Below are positions 18,368 to 34,732 of a stretch of DNA of 64,000 nt, piece by piece. Source of the stretch: Ziziphus jujuba (taxonomy: Eukaryota; Streptophyta; Magnoliopsida; Rosales; Rhamnaceae); contig NC_083385.1 of NCBI RefSeq assembly GCF_031755915.1, positions 10,375,001 through 10,439,000 on the forward strand, read 5' to 3'. Made by a program: the position numbers and the translations under genes. Each line of letters starts with the position of its first letter. Position 1 is the first letter of the stretch. A model generated the notes under the pieces. That model was not told the DNA's origin and searched no databases. It saw only the letters and a list, made by a program, of their open reading frames with translations.

Positions 18368-18378
18368 ATGTGGGAGAT
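18368..18378 (+). other. Polypurine tract, plus-strand primer of the copia element
   Basis: ATGTGGGAGAT directly abuts the 3' LTR, which starts TGTTGAA at 18379. A purine-rich GTGGGAGAT placed exactly there is the usual plus-strand primer in plant copia elements. Confidence 0.8.
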
Positions 18379-18939
18379 TGTTGAATTTTGGACCTAATAA
18401 TGTGAATGATTTGGGCCTTAAATCCCTTACGGTTGGTGATTGAGAAATTTAATGGGTTTTGATTATTTTTAAAAATAAATAATAATATTTTGAATTAGAT
18501 GGGTTGAGAGTTTCAAGGGAACAAAAGCTCTTTGTTTTGAGAGGTTTAAGCACACATGTTCTTTGAACGTTCTTTCAACATATTTTTCAGTTTTAGAAAA
18601 CACAGAGAAAATAAGGTTTTTCAAAAAAAAAAAAAAACAGGAACAATGGTAAAGTGAAGATACGCAAAAATTCGAAGGAAAGGTTTTGGAGGTTCCGTGT
18701 CCAAGATCTTGCAGCCGTTGTATTCTGGGAGACGTTCGTCACAAAACTCCTGCACTGGTGGGTGTAAAATGTCTTAAGGACACTGTGGTATCACACAGGC
18801 CTCGGTTAGACTTCCAGAAAGCAAATCAATTCAAGAAAATACAAGTTCTAAATTATCTGAATATTTATGTAATTTTATTTTACATTATTTTGTTTTATCC
18901 ACATGTATTTACATATATATTCAATTATTTTTCCCAACA
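18379..18939 (+). repeat. 3' LTR of the copia element
   Basis: Begins TGTTGAATTTTGG and ends CCCAACA. Relative to the 5' LTR it carries an extra copy of a GTTCTTT-containing block and an enlarged poly(A) run near 18627, plus many transition differences. Confidence 0.95.
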
Positions 18940-18944
18940 GGTTT
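18940..18944. repeat. Target-site duplication, right copy (GGTTT)
   Basis: Exact match to 12070-12074. Confidence 0.9.
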
Positions 18945-19760
18945 TACAAACAAGGATGCTATTTAAGTTTAAAAAATAGCTTTTAGTAGCATATACAAAA
19001 CTAGTACATGCTATTAGGGAAACGAATTTTAATTTCATCCTTGCTATCAAGTTTACAATAACTGTATCACAAATTACACACGTATTATAAAATAATAGAA
19101 CAGAGCTTACAGCAAGCCAGAGGCATTAGCCTGCTTTATTCATCAGTATTGTTCTTTATTTATTTTCATATGGCAGTGACAGAATTCTAACTTCTGGCCA
19201 GGGAAGAGTATTGTTTGCAACTAACATTTATGAAAGTAAAACTTTTGCTTATTAAGCTTTTCATAATAGATTTTTTTTAAAAAAAAAAATTACTAAAATG
19301 TTAATGTATGTAAAAAAAAGTTATATTAAATGATTATTGAATTTCTTATATAAGCTAAAAAACCATTTTTAAAAAATTTCAAAATTTTGATTTTTTTTAA
19401 AAATAAACTTCAAAAAGTCTTTATCAAATTAACAAATATTTATTATTTGTGACCGAACATCTATTTTTAAAGCTAAAGAGCTTACCATAATAAAGTAGAG
19501 TTTTTTGCTAAAAAAATAAAAGTCATACCAAATGAAGTTAAGACTAGAATGTCCCAAGGGAACTATTTTTATTTTATTTTTTTTAATGTATTTTTTGCTA
19601 CAACCAGAGGGGAGTAATGTTTATCAGCGGTGTTTGGTGCAATTCGGTTGCATCGAGGGCCACATACCGTAGAACTTGTACATTCATTTGAGCAAAAATT
19701 TAAAGTGGCAGCTAAGCGAGTCTAAAAATCACTTAACATGTGGATGGATTAACATAAGAC

Positions 19761-19825
19761 AACCAAAAGGAAATTAACACGCAATCATTTTGGTGAATCA
19801 ACCAAAAGGAAATTAACACGCAATC
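19761..19825. repeat. Two-copy tandem duplication, period 39 bp
   Basis: AACCAAAAGGAAATTAACAC begins at 19761 and again at 19800. The second copy is shorter. No coding content. Confidence 0.85.
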
Positions 19826-20882
19826 TTTAATTCTTTGGGCCATCAAGTCCTACCAGCTAACGAAATGCATGCATGGTGATAAATCAATAATCTATATTAT
19901 CTTATTATATTTGGGAATGGGTTTCAATCATTGGTCATGTCATGTATCGAAGGGAAACATTAAACATCAACACATGTTCCTAGCTAATTGGTAGAGAGCT
20001 AGACCACCTCCTTATATTTTTCCCACTCGTAGCAAGAAATTAAGGAAAATTATAGGTCGCCGACTAGATCGCTTGCACAGCTAGGTAAGAGATACATTAT
20101 GAAGCTGATGAAAAAGCGGTCATTACAAAATGCCAAACCGTACCCTACATTGGCAGGTAAATTACTCCAAGTGCCAAGGATGTTGTCTGGTCCTCAAAAA
20201 TTTGTCACCCCCGTCCCGTTAGAAAACAAAAAAAAAAAAAAGAAGAAGAAAATGAAAACAAAACGACTTTTAGTACTAGTAGACAAAAATCGGGAATAGG
20301 AAAACGATGGTGAAGTGTCAATGATTTTTGTTTTTCATCGGTTTTTTCTACACCGGCTCATATTTCATTTTCAAATTTCTTAGAAACCCCACATCAAAAT
20401 CCACGAACGTACGTGCAGCCTCCTAGACCGCAGAGAGTTCATCAAAGTTCGGACAGAAAACATTTACGGAAATAGATCTCTGTGGACTATGTGGATCATC
20501 CACAAGGAAAATAACACAAAATTAACACCTTGGAAAATGAAAGGAAACCTAACAAGGAAAGAGAAGTGATGCAAAACGTATATGTCTTTCATTACTTTTC
20601 TTTATACGAGCTTTCTTGAAAATATATATATTTTTTGGTTTAATTGATTAAAACCAACGACTCAGCCCACCCAACAAGATTTCTTTGCTTAACTAGGTAT
20701 ATATGCATGTGATTTATTATTAATAAACAATTAATGAAAAAATACGCTTCATGATCAGCATTTTTGTAACCAAATGTATACTTATCATTCAAAAAAAAAA
20801 AAAAAGCTTTTTTGGACTTCCAAGAAAGAAAATTAACACTGACTCTAAAACGCCGTTGATAAAAAGGCAAGAGATCTGTATG

Positions 20883-20908
20883 TATATATATATATATATA
20901 TATATATA
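20883..20908. repeat. (TA)n microsatellite
   Basis: About 13 TA dinucleotides in non-coding DNA. Confidence 0.9.
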
Positions 20909-21549
20909 CATACTCATAAAGCATTTGTGATCACTTATGAAAAGGCAGAAGATCTTGCTGGTAAGGTACATGGGATCTCATCATTTATGGGAATACATGC
21001 GGAAGAAAATGATAGTCAACCAAACATATAAAATAAATATAGAGACCGATCGAGGAGCGATTGAAAATTTGACCGACATTCCAATTGCTAATAAGCCTAA
21101 ATGCTAATAAAGAAATTAAGTTGAGAGCCTTTTTTTCCGTGGGGACTAATTTTCATTAATTCTTATTGCCTGCCCTGCTCACCAATTACCATAACAAAGA
21201 TGGAACTTCCGCATTAATTAGGTTGTCTTGTTGAAGCAGTATATCTATTATCTACAAATGCATGTCTCCGCCCAAGACATATATTGCTTGTTGATTAATC
21301 ATTACAAGCTAGTATTTTGATAAAGTCAATTAATTATTCAAATAATATTATACATTCATAATTGTGTGGTCATCCACCTGCAGTAGTAGATAGAACGAAA
21401 TGATGAGTAAAGGCTTTATTACCTAATTTATGGCATGGACAATAGTTTGTGCAAATAGAATGTTTCGAGGCTTATTTGACTTTAGTTAATAAATATTCTA
21501 TGCAATAATAATAATAATAAAAAGTAGGTTCCTGCATCCAGAAATCATA

Positions 21550-22642
21550 GTGAAGGACTCCAATAAGAAAAGGTATTAAACAAATTCCACCGCTAAAAAA
21601 GGTCTTTTACATTAAGGTACTGTATAAACCAATACTTAAAAACATTAAGAAAAGTAATGTTTCAATATATATAATAGCAAAGCAATACATATTCTAAATT
21701 CACAAAAAAAGAAAAGAAAAAAAAGCAGAGCAAAATCTATATCAAATAACAGACGTGTAAAGAGTTAAAAAAAAAAAAAAAAAGTTTCGTTTACCTATCA
21801 ACAAAAGCTCAAAATAACCGTTGATTTCCTCTTGGTTTCATGTTACATAATGCAGGGGTGAGAATGAGAAAATTTGTAAATAAATAAATGCAGTCCATCA
21901 TGGTGAAGGACTCCAATAAGAAAAGGTATTAAACAAATTCCGACCGCTAAAAAAGACCTTTTACATTAAGGTACTGTATAATCAATCTTTAAGTACATTA
22001 AGAAAAGTAATGCTTTAATATATATACTAGCAAAGTAATATATATTCTAAATTCACAAAAAAAAAGAAGAAAAAGATAAAAAAAAAAAAGCAGAGCAAAA
22101 TCTATATCAGATGATAGACGTGTAAAGAGTTAACCAAAAAAAAAAAAAAAAAAAAAGAAAAGGGTTTCGTTTACCTATCAACAAAAGCTCAAAATAACTG
22201 TTGATTTCCTCTTGGTCTCACGGTCCATAATGAGGGGGTGAGAATGAGAAAATTTGTAAATAAATAAATAAACAAATGCAGTCAATCATAGTGAAGGACT
22301 CCAATAAGAAAAGGTATTAAACAAATTCCAACCGCTAAAAAAAAACATTTTACATTAAGGTACTGTATAAACCAATTTTTAAGTACATTAAGAAAAGTAA
22401 TGCTTCAATATATATACTAGCAAAGTAATATATATATTCTAAATTCACCCAAAAAAAAAAAAAAAGGCAAAATCTATATCAGATGACATACGTATAAAGA
22501 GTTAAAAAAAAAAAAAAATGTTTCATTTACCTATCCACAAAAGCTCAAAATAATCGTTGATTTCCTCTTGGTCTCACGGTCCATAATGCAGGGGGTGAGA
22601 ATGAGAAAATTTGTAAATAAATAAATGAATAAATGCAGTCAA
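21550..22642. repeat. Three-copy tandem repeat, unit about 350-390 bp
   Basis: Copies start with GTGAAGGACTCCAATAAGAA at 21550, 21903 and 22291. Each copy runs through a TTTTACATTAAGGTACTGTA block, a (TA)-containing stretch, a poly(A) run, TTTACCTATC(A/C)ACAAAAGCT and a closing AATAAATGCAGTC block. The copies differ mainly in the length of their A runs and in scattered substitutions; the middle one is longest. No frame is conserved between copies, so this is non-coding. Confidence 0.92.
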
Positions 22643-23667
22643 TTATTAATATTTACTGAATCAAACATGGTTTAATTGGTGTAAGGACTAAGTTTTGAAG
22701 TTTGTATTTGGCGTCAATAATCAAGACCCTGTTTGGCTAGATAATATCCATGCAAATTTGTAATTTAATTCTTGTAAATATGAGTCAGGGAGCAGCACAA
22801 CCACACCTATGATCCTCAGGAAACTTAGCTGCATGAATCCATCAGTTTTCTCACCTTTTATTAAGGAGATAACAATAGCTCGATCTCATAATCTGTGCTT
22901 GATTTTAATTTTAGAAGAAAGGAAATGAGCGCATTAACGAGTGCTCATTCGGTAAAATGAATTAGCCAATTCATAGTACAAGTAAAATAGTCGTTGCCGA
23001 CAACGTCATATAGTAGCGTGAAGAAAAGTTAGTTCAACGATCCTAAAAACTTCAAACTGTGAATTGTAAATGTCTGTCAAGATTATAGTAATGGTACAGC
23101 CTACAGTGTTAACTCATGTACTTGTACGCTCTACATATGTGTGCATGTGTATATATGTTGCATTTAAATTCTGTTGTAAGTCATTTTTCTATATATCAAG
23201 TAATACAATTTAATGTGATGTTATCATACGTTTATGCTCCAGAGTGAGTGACATTGCAAAGACAACATTTTATCTTGTTTTTTTTTTTGTAGTACTTGCC
23301 AGTTACTTGCATGTTTGAAGTGATTAATTAATAAATCAGCTACTTTTCCAGTGAAATTATAAGTACTCCGCTGAAAGTACAAATTCCATATGGTTAAATA
23401 TAAAGATGAAGTCATTGATGGGTAAAAATAAAAAGAAATGAATTAAGATTTATATAAATACATAACGAGAAGGCAGTGAAAGTTTACAGTAAATAAAAAA
23501 AAAAAAAAAAGGAAAAAGAGACATCACAAATAAATAATTATTCCCAAGTCCCAACATGCAGGGACTGGCAAATGAAATTTACAAAGGATGAGAGATATTT
23601 TTTATTTATTTAATTTTTTTTTTTAGCTTTTAATTTTTTGGGAGAGAAAAAGGAGTTTTGGGCTTTC

Positions 23668-23690
23668 GGGGGGGTGGGGGAGGGGGGGGG
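23668..23690 (+). other. G-rich tract with G-quadruplex potential
   Basis: Runs of 7, 5 and 9 G separated by single T and A bases, on the plus strand about 280 bp past the CYP90B1 stop codon. In the CYP90B1 transcript it would read as C-rich. Confidence 0.7.
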
Positions 23691-23965
23691 CTAGGGATGG
23701 ATAATAGGGATAAGTGGTCCTAGTATCTATGTACTTCGTGTCTGTCTTTGTTTTTGTTCATGTGAGCTACATAATGAAGTCAAAAGAAAGTTTTTGCGGT
23801 AAAGCAGTTGAAAAAATCCAAGAACTCAATCTTTCACATACAAATGAGCTTTTTTGTTCCCTTTTGGGGCATGTGGCCTTAAGTGAAAGCTGAGGCTATA
23901 AATTTCACGTCCTGAGAGAGAGATATAGATAGATATAGATATATGTGTCTTATACCGACTGATTT

Positions 23966-27714
<3,749 letters not shown>

Positions 27715-29610
27715 AACACTCACTCTGTAATCTCTGTTTCAATTCCTCTTTACTCTGCGGATTTGCTTCGCTTTGCTTGTTTTAATGCAAATATAAGCTC
27801 TTTTTTTTTTCTTTTTTTTTTTTTTAAGGAAGTTCTTTCTTCTACACCTATTGGAAAGGAACTTCCATTTTTCCGAATTTTAAAGCAATTTAAACAGGTG
27901 GGTTTCCAATGAAACAATTACACTACATGGAACAAACCAAGTGCTTGCTTTTATAGGCTTTCTTTATGGCCCCAAAACAGCCAGTTACTGAGTTTGGATT
28001 TATCGGTTGGTTATATATCTCAAAGAGCCATGCTGTCCTTATGCATATTACATAATTAATATAAATAAAGTAGGTTCATTTAAAAAGTGAACAAATTTTT
28101 ATAAATTTAAAATCATATTCAGGGAATCCAGTTCTATCATACGTTCCCCCAGTGCCATAATATAATCTTCGAATTAATAATAATATTCAGTGACCCCAAC
28201 ATTTTTTAAACAAAATAATCATTATGGGCTACAATTAAAACCTGGTCGTGACGTCTAACAAGCGTGGAATCGTGGGACTTAGAAGAACATAAAGGCGTCC
28301 TTAGTAATCACGATTCACGTATATAATGAATCCGCCCCGATCATAATTTAATTGCAAGACTTTTTTATTATTATTATTATTATTTTATCAGGGACCATTC
28401 GGCGCTGGTCTCTGTTTGCTGACCTCTCGGAAGCCTCTTGCTTTTGACTCCCATTTTGCCTACAAATAAGCTTAACTACAATGTTTCTCCTTAAATTTTT
28501 TTTTTTGGGTCAAAGACATTCAATTATTTTTTACAATATTTATATACAGTTAGATATTATTAATTAAGTATTTCAATGCACAACATTGTTTATATAAAAT
28601 TTAAGCAAATTTTGTTTAATTTGTATAAGGAATTAAAAAAAATTGAACTTTAAATTAATGCATGACTTAAAAATATAATTAAAATACATGAAAGGTTTCG
28701 ATAGTTGGTAGTTGGTACTGCGTAATGCAAGTAACATACAAATATCCTCATGGATGTCATGTGGAATAAGTTAAGGTTTAGAGATGTGGTAGGTGTGTGC
28801 ATTAATTATTTCGAATATTTATCTGTAAACCAATCAATTTTAAAACTTTAAGTACGCAATGCGTTACGCAAGTACACAACGCAATTAAGAGAAACACCGT
28901 ACAAATCCAAAACCCCAAACTAAAGATGAATGAAACCACAAAAAAATAAAAAAATAAAAATCCGAGCAGCTAAATCCAACATGAATGATCTATATTCGAT
29001 TAAATATTCGATGAGATAATTGATATGGATTGGTTAAAACAGATTGAAAGCGATTTAGATAAGATTTGGTTGGTTAAAAAGCTCCAAGAGAAAGGAAAAA
29101 TAAAATAAATAGAACCTAACTGTTATAATTAAATGGGTTAATATAATTTAGTACCTCATAATTTTGAGATTTTGAATTTTATATTATCACTTTAAAAGCA
29201 ACCACATTGAAGCCTAACGAAAAAAAAAAAAAAAAAAAAACAAACAAACAAACAAACAAACAAACCAACATAAGGTCTTCTGTTTTATAGTTTGTACCAT
29301 CCAATTGGATCTAATGTTTTATTTTTATCATCAATTGGATCTAGTGCTGATCATTAACTTTAATTATCTCTTCAATTTTTTTTTAATATTAATAACAAAT
29401 GAACATAATTTATAGGTTCTAAAATCCATAATATAGTAAAGATAATTTAATCTCATATTAAACCATTGATATTATGTCAATCTCATTTTTGGCATCCTGG
29501 TCAATTGGATCAATGTCACAATGTCCCCAAAAAAAAAAAAAAAAGCTCAATATGGTGGGTTTTAAAACCTAAGGAGTTATATAGATACCAAAATATAATT
29601 AACCTTAATT

Positions 29611-29651
<41 letters not shown>

Positions 29652-32482
29652 TATAGATATTTATTATTCCATATTTTTTGATATTTTTGTTTGTATTGTT
29701 TTGAAATAGTTTTTAAACCACAACTTCATTTGAACATATTTTATTTCATAGTAAAAAATATTAATACATCGCTAAATTATTATATTATCAAAATAATCGG
29801 GCTTGAAAATCGGAAAGTTTTGAAAATTATATATAATATATAATATATATTAATTCCTACAAATAAATTATATTGATTTACTTAGATTTATATTGGTTTT
29901 ATTTATTTTTTCCCCCCTCAAAGAAGGACCAAATTCTTACACCTAAAGAAAGTGTTCAATTCAAGGTATAATATGCGTTGCAATTGCAGAGATGAACAAT
30001 GTGATGGTAGATTAGGAAGAAGCAAAGTGCCGGAAGAGGAGCCAGATCTGATCCCCACTCTCTGGACAGGACTTGACTATTTTTTCCCCACATTATCCGT
30101 TTTAGATTATGTATTTTGTCTATACCCACCCCTTAAACCTTAGCTTTGACTTTATTTTTGGGTCAGCAAAAGCTAGTATCCCTAGAAAATGCATGTGTCA
30201 CGTTTCATTTTAGATGTTTGGATATAAACACAACGTACCCATTAAGTACACATATATACATGCATCCACACAGTTTTTTATTTAAAACTAAATATTATTT
30301 TCAAGTTATATATATATATATATATAATTATAAATGGTAAAATGCTATTATATTATAAAATGATAATTCAAGATTCAAAAAGTCGTTTTCTTAATTTCTC
30401 TAAGAATCACAAATTCACAATGCATTAGATAAAAACTGCATTTTGATTGAGTCGCTCTAAAATATTATCCATGAGATTAGGTGCTCTAAAATATTATTCA
30501 TGTGGTTAGGTTCTTCACATATATATAAGAATGATAATTAGATAGTTAATCGAGTTCAGATCGGTAATCAGTTGAAATTTTATTTTTGTGGAAGCCTGGC
30601 AAGTTGATTGATAAAGATTGTTTTTCGCACCAAAAAAAAAAAAAGAAAAAAAAAAAGAGAGTTTATACTTGATAACATGTTGTACATGCATATATAATAT
30701 ATGTGCTTATTTATGTAAGTCAACGATGCCTATTTGTTGTGATATACCAAACGTACCGTGATGCTATATATATAAACTAGCTTTTCGATATTTCCGAATT
30801 AACATTATTAACTTGTACAAATTAATATATATCTGCTTTCATGTAATCAATTAAATGATGATTACGACTATTAGCTACTAATCAGTATCATGATTGATAA
30901 GCATGCCTTCTCATTTGAGCTGTTCTAATCATGAACAAATCTAGGACATGCCCGTTTGCAAATGGCCCCACTAATTGAGGAATATGTGTGAAAAAAAGAT
31001 TACAGATATCCTGATTGGCCACTTAAGTTCATTGATTTTAAAAAACATAAATTAATGTTTTAATTTGTTGTTTCTTGCCCCATTCTCAATTTGAACTGCG
31101 AGGTTTCAAAAATGCTTTTTGAGAACATAATTGTAATATTGTTTGTGTAGACTATTATACTCGGGAATTTCCTAAGAAATAAATATAATGTTAAAAATAA
31201 AAAATAGAAAGTAAAAGAAAAAATTAAATTTGCTAGAGGCAGATTCAAAACATCCCACCAATCTCAAGTTGGTTTGCTTCTAAAATGTGTATATATATAT
31301 ATATATATATATATTGTAGGTCTGAACTCTGAAGGGCCAAATAATTAAGGTATATTTGACTGATAATTTGTGGTCATATGAGGACCATTCCCAAGATTAT
31401 AAGCCGGAGAAGATCAATTAATCATAGATAGTTAGGCGTGGTAGTTTTATGGGAGTACTCGGTCCAAGAAGGTCAATACATCTTATATTGATTACCCAAT
31501 TTTGTCTTAAATGTATGTAATTAAAAAGATTGGGATATTTAATTGCCAATGATACTTTCTTATTTTTTATAAATTGATTGGAAAATTTTAACACCAAATC
31601 TGATTGAACATAAAAATTTAAAAGTTATAATCTATAGTAATTGTTGTATGAATATTTTTAAAGAAATATCGATGATGATTTTTTTCTAAGATAACCAATT
31701 AATAAATTCTTTATACAATAATACAATGATTCTAAATTTAAACTATACAACTCTAATGGCATAAGTTTTTTCATAATAAAAAAAACTATCAATATTGGTA
31801 AACATATCTATATTTTTGTTTCTTTAAAAATACTTTACAATGGTGATGACTACTTAGTGTTAACCTCCAAATTTTGAAACAGTATTTGTAATGACTAGTG
31901 GCGTTAACAATTTATTACATCATTATTTAATGGAAAAGTTGTGCCGAAAAAGATGAAGCATCATGTGATTATGACGAACAGCAGTTTTACTTAATGTGTT
32001 GTGGGGTAAATATATATGACATGGTGGTAATGAGTTCACTGTCAAGTGATTTTAGTGGAGAGAGATTATACATCATTTCTCATTTCTATAAAAGCAATAA
32101 CAATAATAAGTAGTTAAAACTGTAAAACATTGTTTATAATAATTAAAGCTTAGATATAGTACCGATGAAGGTAAACTGAACTGAAATTTAAACGTTGTAT
32201 ACACTAGACTCAACAATAATCAAAATTCAAATTCAATGAAAACAAAATTTTATGCATAGAGGGAAAGTAATCAAATTTCATATTCACATAACCAGGTTTA
32301 TATACTGATTTTACTACTCTAACTAATATGTGTTTGCCTATTACGTATATTAATTCATATATACTTTTTTTTTTTTGAAAGAATTAATTCACATATATAC
32401 AATTCGTAAGAACATCTCAAATATTCATGATTCTAATTCTAAAGCATAATAGTATTTTATCATTTTTGTTTTTGGTCGATAA

Positions 32483-32631
32483 GATATTTACAAATTTATT
32501 AATGTCCATAAAAGAAAAAAAATTATCAATCCTCGAGTCTCTTTCATGTTAAAGTAGATATTTACAAATTTATTAATGTCCATAAAAGAAAAAAAAATTA
32601 TCAATCCTCGAGTCTCTTTCATGTTAAAGTA
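32483..32631. repeat. Two-copy tandem duplication, period 74 bp
   Basis: GATATTTACAAATTTATTAA starts at 32483 and at 32557. The copies are identical except for one A in an A run, which indicates a recent duplication. Non-coding. Confidence 0.93.
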
Positions 32632-33180
32632 ATTAAGGGAATCTAACCGCTTATATAAGATATCTTGTAATATCTATGGCATCGCTGATAAATCATCTAA
32701 ATTTTATTAAGAAGCAAAGTACACGATTATCTTTGTAGTATCTACAGTCACTTTCAAATTTAGGTAAGCAAATCTATCTCTATGATAATCAACATATATA
32801 AATATATATATTTATAATATGGTATCAATTGAAAGAATAAAATCAAATCATATATTTTTACCACCACCAAACGAATATCTTTTTTAATAATTATTCACTA
32901 GCTAGTACATCGAGCAGTGGAATTTATTTTTTATTTTTTTTAAAAACAACTAATTCATTTATTTTAGATGGTAATCGTATAATAGTAAATTAATAATCAC
33001 TAAAAATTATTGAAATCCAAGGCTTTGAAAAGCCACAGCACAAAGTGCTTAGAGCATCAAAGGTCAAATTTATTTTTTCCTTAATATTTATTTTGTGCTA
33101 TTTATTTGAAACTCTCGTCCCCATAGATCAACAATCGGTCACCCTTTTCTGTCACATTCCGCGTGCGAACATTATTGCCT

Positions 33181-33564
33181 TTCACGTGAATCTTCATCTG
33201 CCAACTTAAAACTCTCCAAGCTTTTACCAAATTCCACATGCTTTAAGCAACACTCATTTGAAACATTAACCGTCTTTCATGCCACCTTACACACGCACAT
33301 CTCCGAAAAGCCATGCTCACCACATCTAAGCCGCTAGATTGGAAAGATTGACTTCCTTTGTTTATTATAAACGAACGTCAAGGAAGATATCCACGTGTTC
33401 AAATATGTGTACCTTATGTAAATAACCACTGATTAACGCCTAACCAAAACGATGAAACAAACAAAACCTTATACCTAACCACTCGTGCGGGTGTCCAACA
33501 TGCCAATCATTGCTCCCATAAGTCTGCACCCGGTATAGTCCACGTGGCATGACCACACGTGTGG
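33181..33564. promoter_or_regulatory. Cluster of four CACGTG motifs
   Basis: CACGTG cores at 33183, 33392, 33541 and 33556, within the palindromes TTCACGTGAA (33181-33190) and CCACACGTGTGG (33553-33564). The surrounding 33.1-34.0 kb is less AT-rich than its neighbours. A TATA-like GAATATAAGGACC lies near 33946 with a CT-rich stretch after it. This looks like a promoter, but no gene starts convincingly downstream on the plus strand. Confidence 0.45.
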
Positions 33565-34724
33565 GTCGACAACACGTTTCCAGAGTAGCAGTTGTGGAAT
33601 TTATTGCGCACCAACCATGTACTTTACAGCCCGATTTGATTAGACTCGAATTTTCAGCAAAATGCATATAACCCCACAAAAAAAGTCCAGCAAATTATCT
33701 TTAAGCTTTTAAACACGCACAAATAGCTTTACCATTTTACGGCTGTAAATAGTTTACATTCAAATTTTTAATATGTTTAATAAATTAAAACATTGTGGTG
33801 GGCCAGTCATACTGATGATTATTATTATTATTATTATTTTCAATCGTTTATTTGTAGGATAAATCAAATACGCATGCCATGACGACAACATTCGTACGAT
33901 ACATGTTTTTAGTCTTGACCACGGGCCACGGTGATGGTGAGGGGAGAATATAAGGACCACCTGCATTCATTCTGGGTTCACCTCAGTCTCTTCTTCTGCA
34001 AATAATGCTTTTCAAAAATACTTTTCGGCAGTACAAAATGAAATCCCATGCGGATGCGCGAACTTGATTTAAATTGCAATTCTTTTTTTCGTTGATAAAA
34101 AGAATAAAAATGCCAAATTTGCATGTCTTCATTCCACACCCACATGGACGTGTTTCTGGTTATGATAAGGTAGTGGTACGATTTTTTTTTATTTTTTTAT
34201 TTTTTATATAGATAGATCTTCGTACCTCCAAATTAAATACCATTTTTTTAAAAAAAAAAATTATGTTTCCCAGTTAGTAACCATAATAAACAATTCCAAC
34301 CATAACAAAATTAATAAAAAATTGATTTTATATTTAAAACTAGTAAGAAATTTCTAACTTGGTTGAAGATGAGCTTGAACAGTATATGAATATTCAAATT
34401 TTATACGGATCTAATTATTAATTGAGTTTGTCTGACATATTGTTCAGAGAAAATGATAGAGAGAGATAGAGAGCATTGACTGCAGAATTGTTTTGGAGCT
34501 ACACATTTTGGATGTATTATGTTGACTATACAGTAATAGAGAGATTTTTTCGAGGAACATGAACCTCAATATCACTTTCTATTTTCTTCGTTATACAAGG
34601 CTAACTTGATTTTATTACCCCCCAAAAACAAAACCTAGCTTGATTTGATTTATCAAAGAAAGGCTAACTTGATTTAAACCCTTTTTTTTTTTTTAAATCT
34701 ATCTTCGTCTGCCAATGGAAAAAA

Positions 34725-34732
34725 TGATAGAT
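34725..34732. repeat. Target-site duplication of the hAT-like element, left copy
   Basis: TGATAGAT, matching TGAAAGAT at 35513-35520 at seven of eight bases. hAT transposases make 8-bp duplications. Confidence 0.65.

Larger units (their letters stand above)
12075..18939 (+). mobile_element. Full-length, inactivated Ty1/copia LTR retrotransposon (about 6.9 kb)
   Basis: The order is LTR, leader, gag, protease, integrase, reverse transcriptase, RNase H, polypurine tract, LTR. Integrase upstream of reverse transcriptase is diagnostic for the copia superfamily. Ends are TG...CA and a perfect 5-bp target duplication flanks the element. Protein similarity is to the Tnt1-94/Tork-type group, judged from the RNase H end (RHIRRRHN, SKDNITDPLTKGL). 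One gag-pol frame was the ancestral state: the gag and protease parts share a frame from 13916 to 15685. It is now broken by at least ten stop codons and frameshifts near 15670 and 17380, so it cannot make its own proteins. The two LTRs differ by scattered transitions and several indels, so the insertion is not recent. Confidence 0.95.
18945..23965. other. Intergenic region between the copia element and CYP90B1
   Basis: No gene is supported. The region contains a 39-bp tandem duplication, a (TA)n run, a large three-copy tandem repeat and a G-rich tract, all listed separately. The right part (about 23450-23965) is probably the 3' untranslated and termination region of CYP90B1, which reads to the left. 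Confidence 0.6.

Noticed and set aside
29952..30143. 63-codon plus-strand frame
   Set aside because: No motif, surrounded by AT-rich repeats; the frame looks accidental.
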